Source: Bathymodiolus brooksi (lineage: Eukaryota; Mollusca; Bivalvia; Mytilida; Modiolidae). From it: a DNA stretch of 64,000 nucleotides. This document shows, in pieces, positions 24,212 through 33,513 of the stretch. The stretch spans positions 54,016,036 through 54,080,035 of the forward strand of contig OY804579.1 in assembly GCA_963680875.1 (NCBI GenBank), written 5' to 3'. A model generated the notes under the pieces. That model was not told the DNA's origin. It did no database searches and saw only the letters and a list, made by a program, of their open reading frames with translations. Positions within the stretch are counted from its first letter, which is position 1, and every line of letters starts with the position of its first letter. The translations under genes were made by a program, and so were the position numbers.

Positions 24212-24686
24212 CGCAGTTTTGACGTGGATGAAGTCCTATTTGAATAACCGAACTCAACATGTCGCTGTTGGTTCAGTAGTGTCAAATGCAATGCATCTTC
24301 AATGTGGCGTGCCACAAAGTTCTGTCTTAGGGTCCAGGTTGTACTGTATTTTTGCCAAGCCAATCAGTGAAATTTGCTGACGCCATAATTTTAGTCATCA
24401 CAGTTATGCCGATGACACCCAAGTGTACCTTGTAATCAAACCACTTTATAACTGGAAAAATATACCCAGACGCCTGGAGACTTGTCTATCAGACGTTAGT
24501 GTGTGGATGAGCTCAAATATTCTCAAATTAAACCATGACAAAACAGAACGTATTGTATTTGCACCGAAACCCGAAATGAACAGTCTCTGGAAATTTTTAA
24601 GAAAAATGTTCAGACTTATCTTTTTAGAATTGCTTATTGTGATTTTATGTAAGCTACTTAGGCTGACAGCTTTACATGTTTTTTAA
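24212..24686 (+). pseudogene. LINE reverse transcriptase relic (RT core and C-terminus)
   Basis: Translation from 24225 gives WMKSYLNNRTQHV, QCGVPQSSVLGS and, after an in-frame TGA at 24379-24381, HSYADDTQVYL, which carries the YADD catalytic motif of non-LTR reverse transcriptases; then LETCLSDVSVWMSSNILKLN and KTERIVFAPK. This is the palm-to-thumb order of Jockey/CR1-type elements. In the GVPQ block the usual Gly after Gln is Ser. Beyond IVFAPK the sequence jumps to a C-terminal piece (SLEIFKKNVQTYLF in another frame), so an internal deletion has removed the thumb region. The left part of the RT is missing where the MITE copy begins. Inactive; the clade is not resolved. Confidence 0.8.
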
Positions 24687-24896
24687 GAACTTCTATATTT
24701 ATATTTATCATTCCCCCTTTTTAATGTGTGTCAATTATTTTTTATCTCTATTTTAGTCAATTATTTTGTTGTTATACATGTATTCTATGTTCAGTTTTAT
24801 TGTACTATTTTTCTTACTATGTTAAGCGCTTAGAGTAATTTTGATTAGATAATGCGCTATATAGATATTGTAAATAATAATAATAATAATTTTTAA
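24687..24896 (+). other. LINE 3' untranslated region with (TAA)n tail
   Basis: Continues from the RT relic. Near its end it has TTAAGCGCTTAGAGTAATTT and GCGCTATATAGATATTGTAA, followed by four to five TAA units. Microsatellite tails of this kind are typical of several LINE clades and mark the true 3' end of the insertion. Confidence 0.6.
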
Positions 24897-24914
24897 CATT
24901 TCACAATATTGATG

Positions 24915-24985
24915 TGGAGATGCCGGGGATCGAACCCGGGCCATTCACATGCAAAGCGAACGCTCTACCACTGAGCTACATGTTG
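24915..24985 (-). tRNA. tRNA-Ala (anticodon TGC), acceptor stem damaged
   Basis: The minus strand reads as a tRNA. The A box is TAGCTCAGTGG and the B box GGTTCGATCCC. The D arm pairs GCTC with GAGC; the anticodon arm TTCGC/GTGAA encloses loop TTTGCAT, so the anticodon is TGC (Ala); the T arm pairs CCGGG with CCCGG. The 3' acceptor strand CATCTCC is normal for tRNA-Ala, but the 5' strand is CAACATG, which leaves only 4 of 7 acceptor pairs. No intron. It lies just right of a LINE (TAA)n tail and left of a 40 bp array. It may be a tRNA pseudogene, a tRNA-derived SINE head, or a gene whose 5' end was replaced. Confidence 0.7.
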
Positions 24986-25009
24986 CATCATGAAAAACCG
25001 GAAACTTTT

Positions 25010-26025
25010 CTTGATGTAGAGAATAACTACAAGTGGTGACTGGTGTCAGACCAAAACCTGGTTTAGAGAATAAGTATAATTGGTGCTAGACCAATACTTG
25101 GCGTAGAGAATAACTATAACTGGTGTCAGACCAATACTTGGTGTAGAGAATAACTATAATTGGTGTCAGACCAATACTTGGTGTAGAGAATAACTATAGC
25201 TGGTGTCAGACCAATAGATATACTTGCTTATAAGAGAATAACTACATTTGTATCAGACCAATACTTGGTGTAGAGAATGACTATAATTGGCATCATACTA
25301 ATACTTGGCTTAGAGAATAACTATAACTGGTGTCAGACCAATACTTGTTTTAGAGAATAACTATATCTAGTGCCATACCAATACTTGGTGTAGAGAATAA
25401 CTATAACTGGTGTCAGATCAATTCTTGGATTGGAGAATAACCATAACTAGTGTCAGACCAATCCTTGTTTTAGAGAATAACTATAACTAGTGCCAGACCA
25501 ATACTTGGTGTAGAAAATAGCTATAACTGCTGTCAGACCAATAACTGGATTGGAGAATAACTATAACTAGTGTCAGACCAATACTTGTTTTAGAGAATAA
25601 CTATAATTAGTGTCAGACCAATACTTGGTGTAAAGAATAACTATAACTAGTGTTAGACCAATACTTGGTGTAGAGAATAGCTACAATTGGTATCAGACCA
25701 ATACTTGGCTTAGAACATAACTATGACTGGTGTCAGACCAATACTTGGTGTAGAGAATAACTATTATTGGTGTCAGACCGATACTTGGTGTAGAGAATAA
25801 CTATTATTGGTGTCAGACCAATACTTGTTTAGAGAATAACTATAGCTAGTGCCAGACCAATACTTGGTGCAAAGAATAACTATAGTTGGTATCAGGCTAA
25901 TACTTGTTTTAGAGAATAACTATAATTGGTATCAGACTAATAATTAGTGTAGAGAATAACTATAATTGGTGTCAGACCAATACATGCTGTAGAGAATAAC
26001 TATAAGTGGTGTCAGTAGGTACTTG
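25010..26025. repeat. Minisatellite, about 40 bp unit, about 25 copies
   Basis: Units read TAGAGAATAACTATAACTGG, TGTCAGACCA, ATACTTGGTG, with moderate point variation (TTGTTT for TTGGTG, ACTAGTG for ACTGGTG). The array starts about 25 bases from the tRNA-Ala-like sequence. Confidence 0.95.
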
Positions 26026-26689
26026 GCCTACATTTACTGATTTAGTATGTGTTCACTTGTAAAGAAAACAAATGACGACATAGCTGTGAATTCTAAAAAT
26101 AAATAAGATCACCTACCTATTTGCATACATTTTTATAATGCATCAAACTTTTTTTTAAATTGTTTTCATCTTTTCAGTCAGTTAATTGATTATTTTCCTT
26201 TTAATATTAACTTGCATGAAAGGGGGTGACTGATTCACTTATGACTAAATAATGGATACTGCGAATCAAACATCTTGGTCTCTTAAAAAGATCACGTAAG
26301 TGTTGGTATAAAAGTGAAAAAGTTCTAGACCTAAGGATCTTATTTTGATTCTCTACAGAATTACAGAAATCTGACCTCATTAATATCATCAGCTGATTGT
26401 GCTTCTGGACATTGTCATTATTAATTTACACTAAAGTTTACCTCTCGGTATCATTTGTCTTTAACTAACAATATGTACCTCTTCCCATTTTTTTCGTGAA
26501 TTTCCGCTAAATAAGTATCAAATGAATGATAAACGTGTGTGTATCATTCTCGCACTTGGCTCCATTCAAGAAAAGTATAGCAATCCATGAAATCACAAAC
26601 TGAACACATAAACGTCCATAATTTCCATCTTATTTCAGAAATGTTTTCAATATATTTACCTTTTCATACTGCAAGAAAAAGGATGTGAT
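26026..26689. other. Intergenic, nothing recognised
   Basis: AT-rich. A minus-strand open frame of 60 codons at 26207-26389 has no recognisable features. Confidence 0.4.
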
Positions 26690-26880
26690 AGAGAAAAGGG
26701 GAAGGGTTAAGGGTGGGATAGAGAAAAGGGAGAAGGGTTTAGGGAAGGGAATAGTAGGGTATGGAAGGGTAGGGGAAGGTTAAGGGTGGGAAAATGGGGA
26801 GAGGGTAGGGTAGGGAAGGGTACAGCGTAGGGAAAGGAGAAGGTTGAGGGTAGAGGGTGGGAAAAGGGGAAGAGAAAGCG
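26690..26880. repeat. Second, short patch of the G-rich minisatellite
   Basis: About 190 bp of GAGAAAAGGGGAAGGGTTAA, GGGTGGGA and AGGGTAGGG units, same strand and same vocabulary as the 7-12.8 kb array. This shows that the motif family has seeded at least two sites in the window. Confidence 0.8.
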
Positions 26881-27124
26881 AGGTAGCACTCCTTTGTGAA
26901 TTCAGAAATTGAAAACGTCCGAAATCGGAGACCGCCGCTGAATACGGGCATAGTCTTCGAAAACTTCCACAAAAAGCAAATATCTTCATTTCTGGCTGAA
27001 TGTATTTGACGTCATGTCTAAACGTCATGTCTAAACGTCAAAAGCTAAAGTGTCAAACTATAAACAAATTCTTCAGTAAACAAATACTCGCTTCACCGAA
27101 ATAGGTACAAGATGACACTACAAC
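26881..27124. other. Spacer, nothing recognised
   Basis: Contains a short direct repeat of GTCATGTCTAAAC near 27012 and 27025; otherwise featureless. Confidence 0.4.
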
Positions 27125-27340
27125 TGATAGTCCATCCTGCTCAACTGCTGTAACCATTAGATCTAATCCAAGCTGTCGTTGAGAGTAAAACGGTCATTAA
27201 TCTGCTTCAAGGAAAGAGACGAGTGGGACCAGCTATTTGAGCGAGCAGTTGAATTAGCCAACCTAATACCCTATCCGAAACCTTACAGCCAACAAATACA
27301 GATCATTAACCTAGTAGGTATACATGTCTAATTAAAATTT
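27125..27340 (+). pseudogene. hAT-type transposase relic
   Basis: One frame reads PLDLIQAVVESKTVINLLQGKRR, and after a one-base shift another reads EWDQLFERAVELANLIPYP, then KPYSQQIQI. This succession (Leu-rich helix, LLQGKR, a Phe-x-x-Ala-x-Glu-Leu-Ala helix, Pro-Lys-Pro, Gln) resembles the middle-to-C-terminal part of the zinc-finger/hAT-like transposase family found in many animal genomes. At least one stop and one frameshift are present, and there are no catalytic blocks in view. Just downstream is a hAT-type terminal sequence, which supports the reading. Family assignment is from memory of the motif order only. Confidence 0.4.
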
Positions 27341-27352
27341 AGCCTCTATATC

Positions 27353-27376
27353 ATTCCGCCCCTAGCTACGCCACTG
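27353..27376. mobile_element. hAT-type terminal inverted repeat (one end)
   Basis: CCCCTAGCTACGCCACTG at the end of this segment; its complement begins CAGTGGCGTAGCTAGG, a terminal sequence frequently seen in animal hAT elements. The partner end was not found upstream. It adjoins the hAT transposase relic. Confidence 0.5.
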
Positions 27377-27383
27377 TGTGATG

Positions 27384-27570
27384 TTCCATGGTCTGTAAAA
27401 AAATCTTTTATAAATCCTCACGGTGTCCTCACTGAAATTAGAAAGAGATGTGGGGTTCGATGGTCTGTAAAAAAAATCTTTAAAGAATGCCCATTGGGGG
27501 GGGGGGGGGGGCTCACAGAAATTGGGGGAAAAGATGTGAGGTTCGATGGTCTGTAAAAAAACTATGGTAA
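27384..27570. repeat. Three-copy tandem repeat with a 16 bp poly-G run
   Basis: ATGGTCTGTAAAAAAA occurs at about 27388, 27460 and 27546, with GAAATTAGAAAGAGATGTGG-like sequence between. The middle unit contains an uninterrupted run of 16 G at 27496-27511. Confidence 0.75.
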
Positions 27571-27576
27571 TCAAGG

Positions 27577-27759
27577 TATGCTGTGTATGGCATGTTATTT
27601 AATGTTTAAACAGTGGGTTTGTTAGAAGTAGCAACACAGTAAATATATGTTTCATTTTTATAGACCATTTACATTTTTATTCCAGTGAGTGGTTGTGTAG
27701 GAAGGGGCCCCAGTGCACTGTTTTGCCCGGGGGCCTAAAATACTGTTAAGAAAACCCTG
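27577..27759 (+). mobile_element. hAT-like MITE, 5'-truncated copy
   Basis: Matches the interior and right end of the copy at 23977 from GCTGTGTATGGCATGTTATT to GTTAAGAAAACCCTG. The left 60 bases of the element are missing. Its right flank is ATTGTGTT, the same as the left flank of the other copy. Confidence 0.7.
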
Positions 27760-27767
27760 ATTGTGTT

Positions 27768-28039
27768 GACGAATCCATTGACTTGACATGTTCTTTGTCC
27801 TATATTTTATATTTGAATTTTCAAACTCGTAGGACGCGTTTTTTTGTGTGTTTCTAATTGGTAATTAATTACGTGGCGTTTGAATACTTTTGTTCAGTTA
27901 ATATAGGTAGCGTGGGAGTATTTATTGATAGTCGACGTCACCCTTTGGAATATTACATCACTTTAGAATTGTCCTGAAATTACTACTATTACATATCTAC
28001 AAGTCGTCATTGTTCGTTCTGTTTTGTCGTTTAGAATTT
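27768..28039. other. Spacer, nothing recognised
   Basis: Short unique AT-rich sequence without recognised features. Confidence 0.4.
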
Positions 28040-28240
28040 GTACAGAACGTTAAAGGGAAGAAAAGTTTGAATATAGACAAGGGTAAACACAAATAGAAGA
28101 AGATACAATTTCCAGAAGAAAAAAGACAAAAAGACAAACAATAGAAGACAAACAATTACACAGAAAACTAAAGACTGAGCAACACGAACACCACTATTGA
28201 GGGTAAATACAGAAGTTCTGGAAGATTAAGCAGTCCCTGC
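28040..28240 (+). repeat. Dispersed repeat R1, diverged copy
   Basis: Shares with the other R1 copies a GACAAAAAGACAAACAAT block, ACACAGAAAACTAAAGA, GAGCAACACGAACACCACTA and the following AGAAGTTCTGGAAGATTAAG-like end. Non-coding. Confidence 0.6.
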
Positions 28241-28554
28241 TCCGCCAGTGGCACCCGTCGTGTTTCGGGTCAATAACACAATCACCACCTTATATGAAAA
28301 TCATGTGGGTCAAAAGTATACTTAAATAAACACAAATAACATAGATAAAGCATGAACCCCCACAAAAATGGAAATAAAGAGGAAACCAACATCGTGTATA
28401 CGTAGAAATTGTAGTGAACATCACAACACAAGACGGAAGTAAAACTGTGAAATAATGTAATTGAATAAACTGAACATCACGAACAGCACCAAAACCTTTG
28501 TATTCTTATCTATCAACTAAAACTGGCGGACACATTATCTGACGGAAAAACTAT

Positions 28555-28670
28555 TGTGTGTATATTAACTAAAACGTAGATATCTAATTTAGTACGCACG
28601 ACACGTTTCTGGAATAACCTACATGTAGTACGCTCAAAGTGAAATATTGGAAATATTTATATAACTAATT
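28555..28670 (+). repeat. Dispersed repeat R3
   Basis: AAAACGTAGATATC, then GTACGCACGACACGTTTCTG, GAATAACC and GTACGCTCAAA occur in the same order at 37781 (plus) and, complemented, at 59545. Non-coding; class unknown. Confidence 0.6.
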
Positions 28671-29664
28671 GCTGTGATGTCAAGCACGTTGACGGTGATA
28701 GTTGTAATATATTATCACTAATTTTTTGTATCTTTTTGGTAACCTCAAGTAATTGAATACACATATTAGCTAATTGATAACAATATTGCAACAAAGGTGT
28801 CTAGATGTAGCATGCATCTTATTTCTAGATTTGTACTTATTCACTATACAAGAAAAATTGTGAATAACGACTCTGTTTTGAGTATCTATTACTTATAAAA
28901 CTTTACGAATATTTAGAACAACATATGGATATATAAGAAGATATAATATACGAATATTTTGCATCATGATTTGAAAAATATAGTAACGCTTGACTGCTTC
29001 CTGGCATGTTATTTCTCTACCGATTTTACTTTTCATTACTTAACGAAGTCCGCAATAATAAAGATATAATATTTTGATCTACCAACAATGGCTACTTGTT
29101 GGTTTTGTTTCAGATGAATTGGGAATAATTAACATTAATCTTTTATAGAACATGCACTGAATGTAAACTGACTAACGATGAACTAACTAAGTTACTGAAT
29201 TATGCTTCCTCTGTCGCAGTAGAGCTTACCAAAACAAGTTTCATATTTTTATTAATGGAATACAGACTGTTTTGCATGCAAAAGAAAGCAGCATATTAAC
29301 AGTTCAATTAACGAACTTGCAGAATGGATTTGTGGGGATTATTTCCTTAATTAGTAAAACTTTTCTAAATTTGTTAATTCATTGGCGATGAAAAAAATCC
29401 TTCACATAGAGAACAAACAAAATTGCAAGAAATATAAAAAGAAAAAAATACTATCAAGCAAAGGACAATATATACAATCTATAGATGACATATTTATTTG
29501 CCATACATGGACATAGATGCATAATGATGATATCCGCCACAGATGGGTAGTAATCATATTTGCTATATATACATGACAACCACATTTGTCACATACAGGT
29601 AGTATTCATTTTGTTAAGCACGAATTCCTCCAAGTATACGTTTCTCAGGCTAAGTATCATTTGC
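28671..29664. other. Intergenic, nothing recognised
   Basis: AT-rich sequence with no open frame of note and no second copy in the window. Confidence 0.4.
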
Positions 29665-29850
29665 CAATAGTGGAGCAGGAATTACTTACCCTTCTGGAGA
29701 ACATGAGTTCACCCCTGTTTTAGTGGGGTCGTGTTGCTGAATCTTTAGCTTTCTATGTAGTGTTTTGTAGATCATTGTATTTTTATCATTTGCTTTGGTG
29801 ATTGTGTTTTCTGTCCTTCTGAATACTTCATTGTATCATCAAACTTATCA
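29665..29850 (-). repeat. Dispersed repeat R1, minus orientation
   Basis: The plus strand reads CTTACCCTTCTGGAGAACAT, GAGTTCACCCCTG, TAGTGGGG, CGTGTTGCT, GTAGATCATTGTA and TTCTGTCCTTCTGAATA, which is the complement of the R1 order. Confidence 0.65.
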
Positions 29851-30127
29851 AAAATATTTCTCAAATAATTTTCTCAATTGGATTATTTCTATTGAAAATT
29901 GCTGCCGACGAACAAACTACATACACAGGGGTTCACGACAGTTAAATTGACGTCTTAACTTTGGCAGCTTTATGGTCGCCATTAAAAATGCATTGATCGC
30001 AAAGCAGTCTGTCTCATAGATGACTCAAAATCTATCAGCACTGTCGTACTATCTTTACGTTCCCTTTATCTCGTTAACGACATTTAATGGACTTTGATGA
30101 GCATTTCTCTCCGTAGCACAACAGCTG
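29851..30127. other. Spacer, nothing recognised
   Basis: AT-rich sequence between two R1 copies. Confidence 0.35.
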
Positions 30128-30311
30128 CCACATGTGGTGGAACATATACTGCCTACCCTTCTGAAGCCGGAGTTCACTCTGCTGTTTTGGCAGTCCTTGT
30201 TGCTCATCCTTAGTTGTCAGTGTTGTTCACGTTGGTTATTGTTTGTCTTTGTCTCTTTTTTATTTACTATTTTTTGGTTGCTTTTTTATATTTTTTTTTA
30301 TCATATCCTGA
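30128..30311 (-). repeat. Dispersed repeat R1, minus orientation, abutting a plus copy
   Basis: CCTACCCTTCTGAAGCCGGA, GTTCACTCTGCTG and GTCCTTGTTGCTCATC are the complement of the R1 right half. It abuts a plus-strand R1 copy at about 30312, making an inverted pair. Open frames here arise from the repeat. Confidence 0.65.
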
Positions 30312-30510
30312 AAGGTTTGAAGATACCAAAGGGGTAATTAGAATCCGTAAGTGGAAGAAGGACAGACAACACAATGGCCAAAAGAAAAAGGACAAAAGGA
30401 CAAACAACGATCTACAACACATACATATAAAACTAAAGATCGAGTAACACGAATCCCACTAAAAACCGGAGGTGAACTCAGGTTGTCAGGAAGGGTAGGC
30501 AGTTTAAAAT
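30312..30510 (+). repeat. Dispersed repeat R1, best single-unit copy
   Basis: Order: TTTGAAGATACCAAAGGGGT, AAGAAGGACAGACAACACAA, TGGCCAAAAGAAAAAGGAC, ACAAACAACGATCTACAA, ACTAAAGATCGAGTAACACG, CACTAAAAACCGG, GGTGAACTCAGG and TCAGGAAGGGTAGGCAG. This is the unexpanded form of the sequence that has become the 65 bp satellite at 46.9 kb. Confidence 0.75.
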
Positions 30511-32159
30511 TCCAAGCATGTCATATAAACCATTCTACTAATGCAACAAAGATTAGTAAGGATACTTTCTTGTAGCGATGATTGACAGCTGATAAGAGAA
30601 ATTGTGGAGTTCTTAAACAACAAAGGGAAATATAACGATGATTGACAGTTCATATGGACTCGTCCATGCTGTCATCCCTTAAAAAGGAGAATAGTCTGAC
30701 CCAAGACAGGGGTATATAAGGAGTGAGAAATTTCTATTTGGTTCGTCATTTCTAATCGTGAGAGTGACCTGCAAAGTTTGCAGAGAAGAGCAGCGGTAAA
30801 ATATGTAATCGTTTGGGATAGCCACAGGATTTAATAGACAATCGAAGTTAACAGGTTGTTCTGAAGTTGTAATTTTCTAATGGAATGGTCGCAATATCTC
30901 AGAACAAGTAACTTGATTGTTCTATAGTCTGAGCTGTTTATATTCAGCATTTGTGAAACATAGGTGTTTCAAGGTTTGACAGAGTTTTGTGTTTGCTTTG
31001 TCTTTTCGTGGTTATATGAATTGTTTTATAATTTATGTGTGAACGCTGTGTGTATTTGGGGTTTCCAAGATGGTCTGGAAGTTAGCTTATTTTAAAGGGT
31101 TAAGGTCTGGAAATTGTTTTAAAGGATACATATATTGTGCTGAGTTTCCAAACCATATGCTATTGTTGTAATTGTTCAGGAAAGTTTGGATTTGACTTTC
31201 AATAGTTTGGGTCTCAATTTCATAGCTTCTCAAACTCCATGAAAACGGATATGGACAAAGTAGAGTAACACGCCGTACACGTTACACTAATTCACGGCCA
31301 TTGCTCAGCTACAACTTCTGTGCTTCGTACTATATGTCTACTAGACTTGGATAGAGTTTGTTGTTGGATAATATTTGGACGCCAGATGACATATTCATCT
31401 GCTGTAAAATGCAATTGAAACATAAAAGGACTATGAACACAGTATTTACTTGATAAATTGAGAATCGTGACTTGATAAGAAAAAATCATAGAATGTGGAC
31501 ATTAAAAGAGGCAATAATGAAGCACAAGGAACCTACAACTAGTTTACATAACCCATTCAGTTAACGTTAAAGAGAATAAATTACGGCCAAATCAGAGGGT
31601 ATTCTTCTTTAATCGAAGAAATCTTCTGGTACATTAAACTACGTCTCAGTCGTTGCTTGTTGAAATACATTATATTGATTTCATGTGAAAATTGTAGCAA
31701 TTTGGAAGGTTGATGGTTGTTACAAGGAATCAACGATTCCTCATTGTATAAACTTATAAATATATCCAACATGATCATCGTGTCCACATATAACTCTCTC
31801 CCCCCCCCCCCCGCTGTTTTTCTGTTCTCTTTTGCACTGTAATTGTTACTGGTAGACTTTCATTAATGTGCATGCTCTTTTTCATATGTATATGTGCTAT
31901 ATTTGTTATGTTTTCATAAGTTGGTAAAACTTGTGTCTTAAAACTTGCATCGTGTATACCGTGCTTTATCTTTTTTGTCTCTATGAGCAAATACAATTGT
32001 TATAAACTAAAGGAATCAACACAGATATAACTTATGCTATGAACTTTAACATGGAGTAATTGAAATACTATTAGAAATCGATAGGCTTTGTAAAGTATGT
32101 TTGAAAAAAAAAAGCATTCCACGTGAATAAAAAATCTTTGTTATGTCAATTTCTTCAAT
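30511..32159. other. Intergenic, nothing recognised
   Basis: AT-rich, with a C-run near 31800-31812. Minus-strand frames of 65-73 codons at 31292-31996 have no recognisable features. CGATGATTGACAG occurs twice (about 30576 and 30635). Confidence 0.4.
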
Positions 32160-32305
32160 TTGTCTGACACTTTATTAAATATTTAACACCGATGGTATAT
32201 ACAGTTATGATTAAACTTTAATTCTTGTTCATGTGATATAAATGATAGTTTATTGACCAGTCGGTGGAGACAATAGCGGCGTTTGAAATCCACTTTATTT
32301 TTGTT
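32160..32305 (+). repeat. Left arm of a distant inverted repeat pair
   Basis: TTTGTCTGACAC, ACAGTTATGATTAAACTTTA, TTGTTCATGTGATATAAATG, GGTGGAGACAATAGCGGCGT and TTGAAATCCACTT recur in complement at 37531-37680. It may be a dispersed repeat, or the two arms of a larger element of about 5.5 kb. Confidence 0.7.
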
Positions 32306-33065
32306 CACTTCATATATATATATAATTATATATAAGATAAACTGTCAAGTTCTAAAAAGGTGACCTCACAGCTAATACATATTAATTGTAACGTGTATAA
32401 CGGTTGCATTTTACTCACATTTGAAATCACTTGCATGACTGCATCATTTCACCAAGGGCAGGTTTAGGCCCATAAAACTAAGTGAATCCCGCCACTTTTC
32501 ATTGACGTACCAGTATCAAGCAAGGTAAGTAAGAGGTCATGTATATGTGTGTTAGTGGTATGGATTTTGTCTCTCTACCATTTTTCTATTGTATTTCAAA
32601 GCTGTTCCGACAGTGTGGTAATTTTTTTTCATTTTATTATAATGTTATGGAGACATTTTACCATTTCCTCGTATCTAATTTGCTTACTTGCCAAATTCTA
32701 TAGTTATTTGTAGAAACCAGTTTAAGAACCTGGAAACAAACAACATGTTATTTTTAAATGATATTGCAAATTCAATCATTTATTGTTCAGCATGTGCTTC
32801 TTCTGAACAGCGTTTATGTGATAGAGTATTTGGTCAAATTTTCATTTAATTTTGGATTGTAATCAAATACAACGAACCAAGATTAATTATTTATGCCTGA
32901 AATTATTTGTATATACTGTGTACATTGAAACATTCATTGACCCAGTTATTGTAATGTCCATGTTTATATTGTCATTATTTTTTGTGATAGTATGTGTTCT
33001 TTGGTGTGGAAGCCAATATGTGGAGGGTTTTATCGTTTGTTTTTATGCATTGTCGTTGGAGATCT
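32306..33065. other. Intergenic, nothing recognised
   Basis: AT-rich; a plus-strand frame at 32852-33067 is hydrophobic but without recognisable features. Confidence 0.35.
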
Positions 33066-33275
33066 AGTTATCAAAATGGAAGGGTTAGGATCCCATCAAC
33101 GAGTTTAACACCGCCACATTTTTGTATCCATCCTAGGCAGGACCTGGACTTCCCTACGTCATATGTCGTGGTCTTTTTTTTTTTTAATGTTCAAGGAGTT
33201 GAGGTGAGAGGTGATCGTTCGTTTTGTTGATATCGGTGAAATTGTTGACCATCACTGTTTAAACAGCATTTTCAG
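33066..33275 (+). repeat. Dispersed repeat R2
   Basis: GAGTTTAACACCGCCACATT, CCTAGGCAGGACCTGGACTT, ACGTCATATGTCGTGGTC, GAGGTGAGAGGTGATCGTTC and TTGACCATCACTGTTTAAAC match the complement of 20045-20460. Non-coding. Confidence 0.6.
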
Positions 33276-33511
33276 TATTTGAAAATATCTACATTCAAAT
33301 TTTAAGAAAAGAAACAAAAAATAAAAAATAAAAGCATTTTGTATAATAAATAATCTATACAGCAATAATTGCACAATAAAGATATAAAATACAGTGTGTA
33401 AAATGAAACAGATTATTCTTGTGTTCTCTAATGAGAATTAATCCATCTGCTCAGATTTTGATTACATGTATTTGTGAAAAGTGGGTATTCACAGAACAAA
33501 CCGTGTACATG
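33276..33511. other. Spacer before the Tc1 element
   Basis: AT-rich, nothing recognised. Confidence 0.35.
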
Positions 33512-33513
33512 TA

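Larger units (their letters stand above)
23969..27767. mobile_element. 3.8 kb block bounded by hAT-like ends and an 8 bp direct repeat
   Basis: The 8 bases before the left MITE copy (23969-23976) and the 8 bases after the right MITE copy (27760-27767) are both ATTGTGTT. The left end begins CAGTGCCGTCTTAAC; the right end finishes GTTAAGAAAACCCTG, whose complement CAGGGTTTTCTTAAC is related. Eight-base target duplications and CAG-starting ends are typical of hAT elements. The inner ends of the two MITE copies do not show matching duplications. So the block looks like a single transposed unit made of two MITE copies and everything between them, or one MITE split by later insertions. The contents (LINE relic, tRNA-like, 40 bp array, hAT relic) are listed separately. 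Confidence 0.5.
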
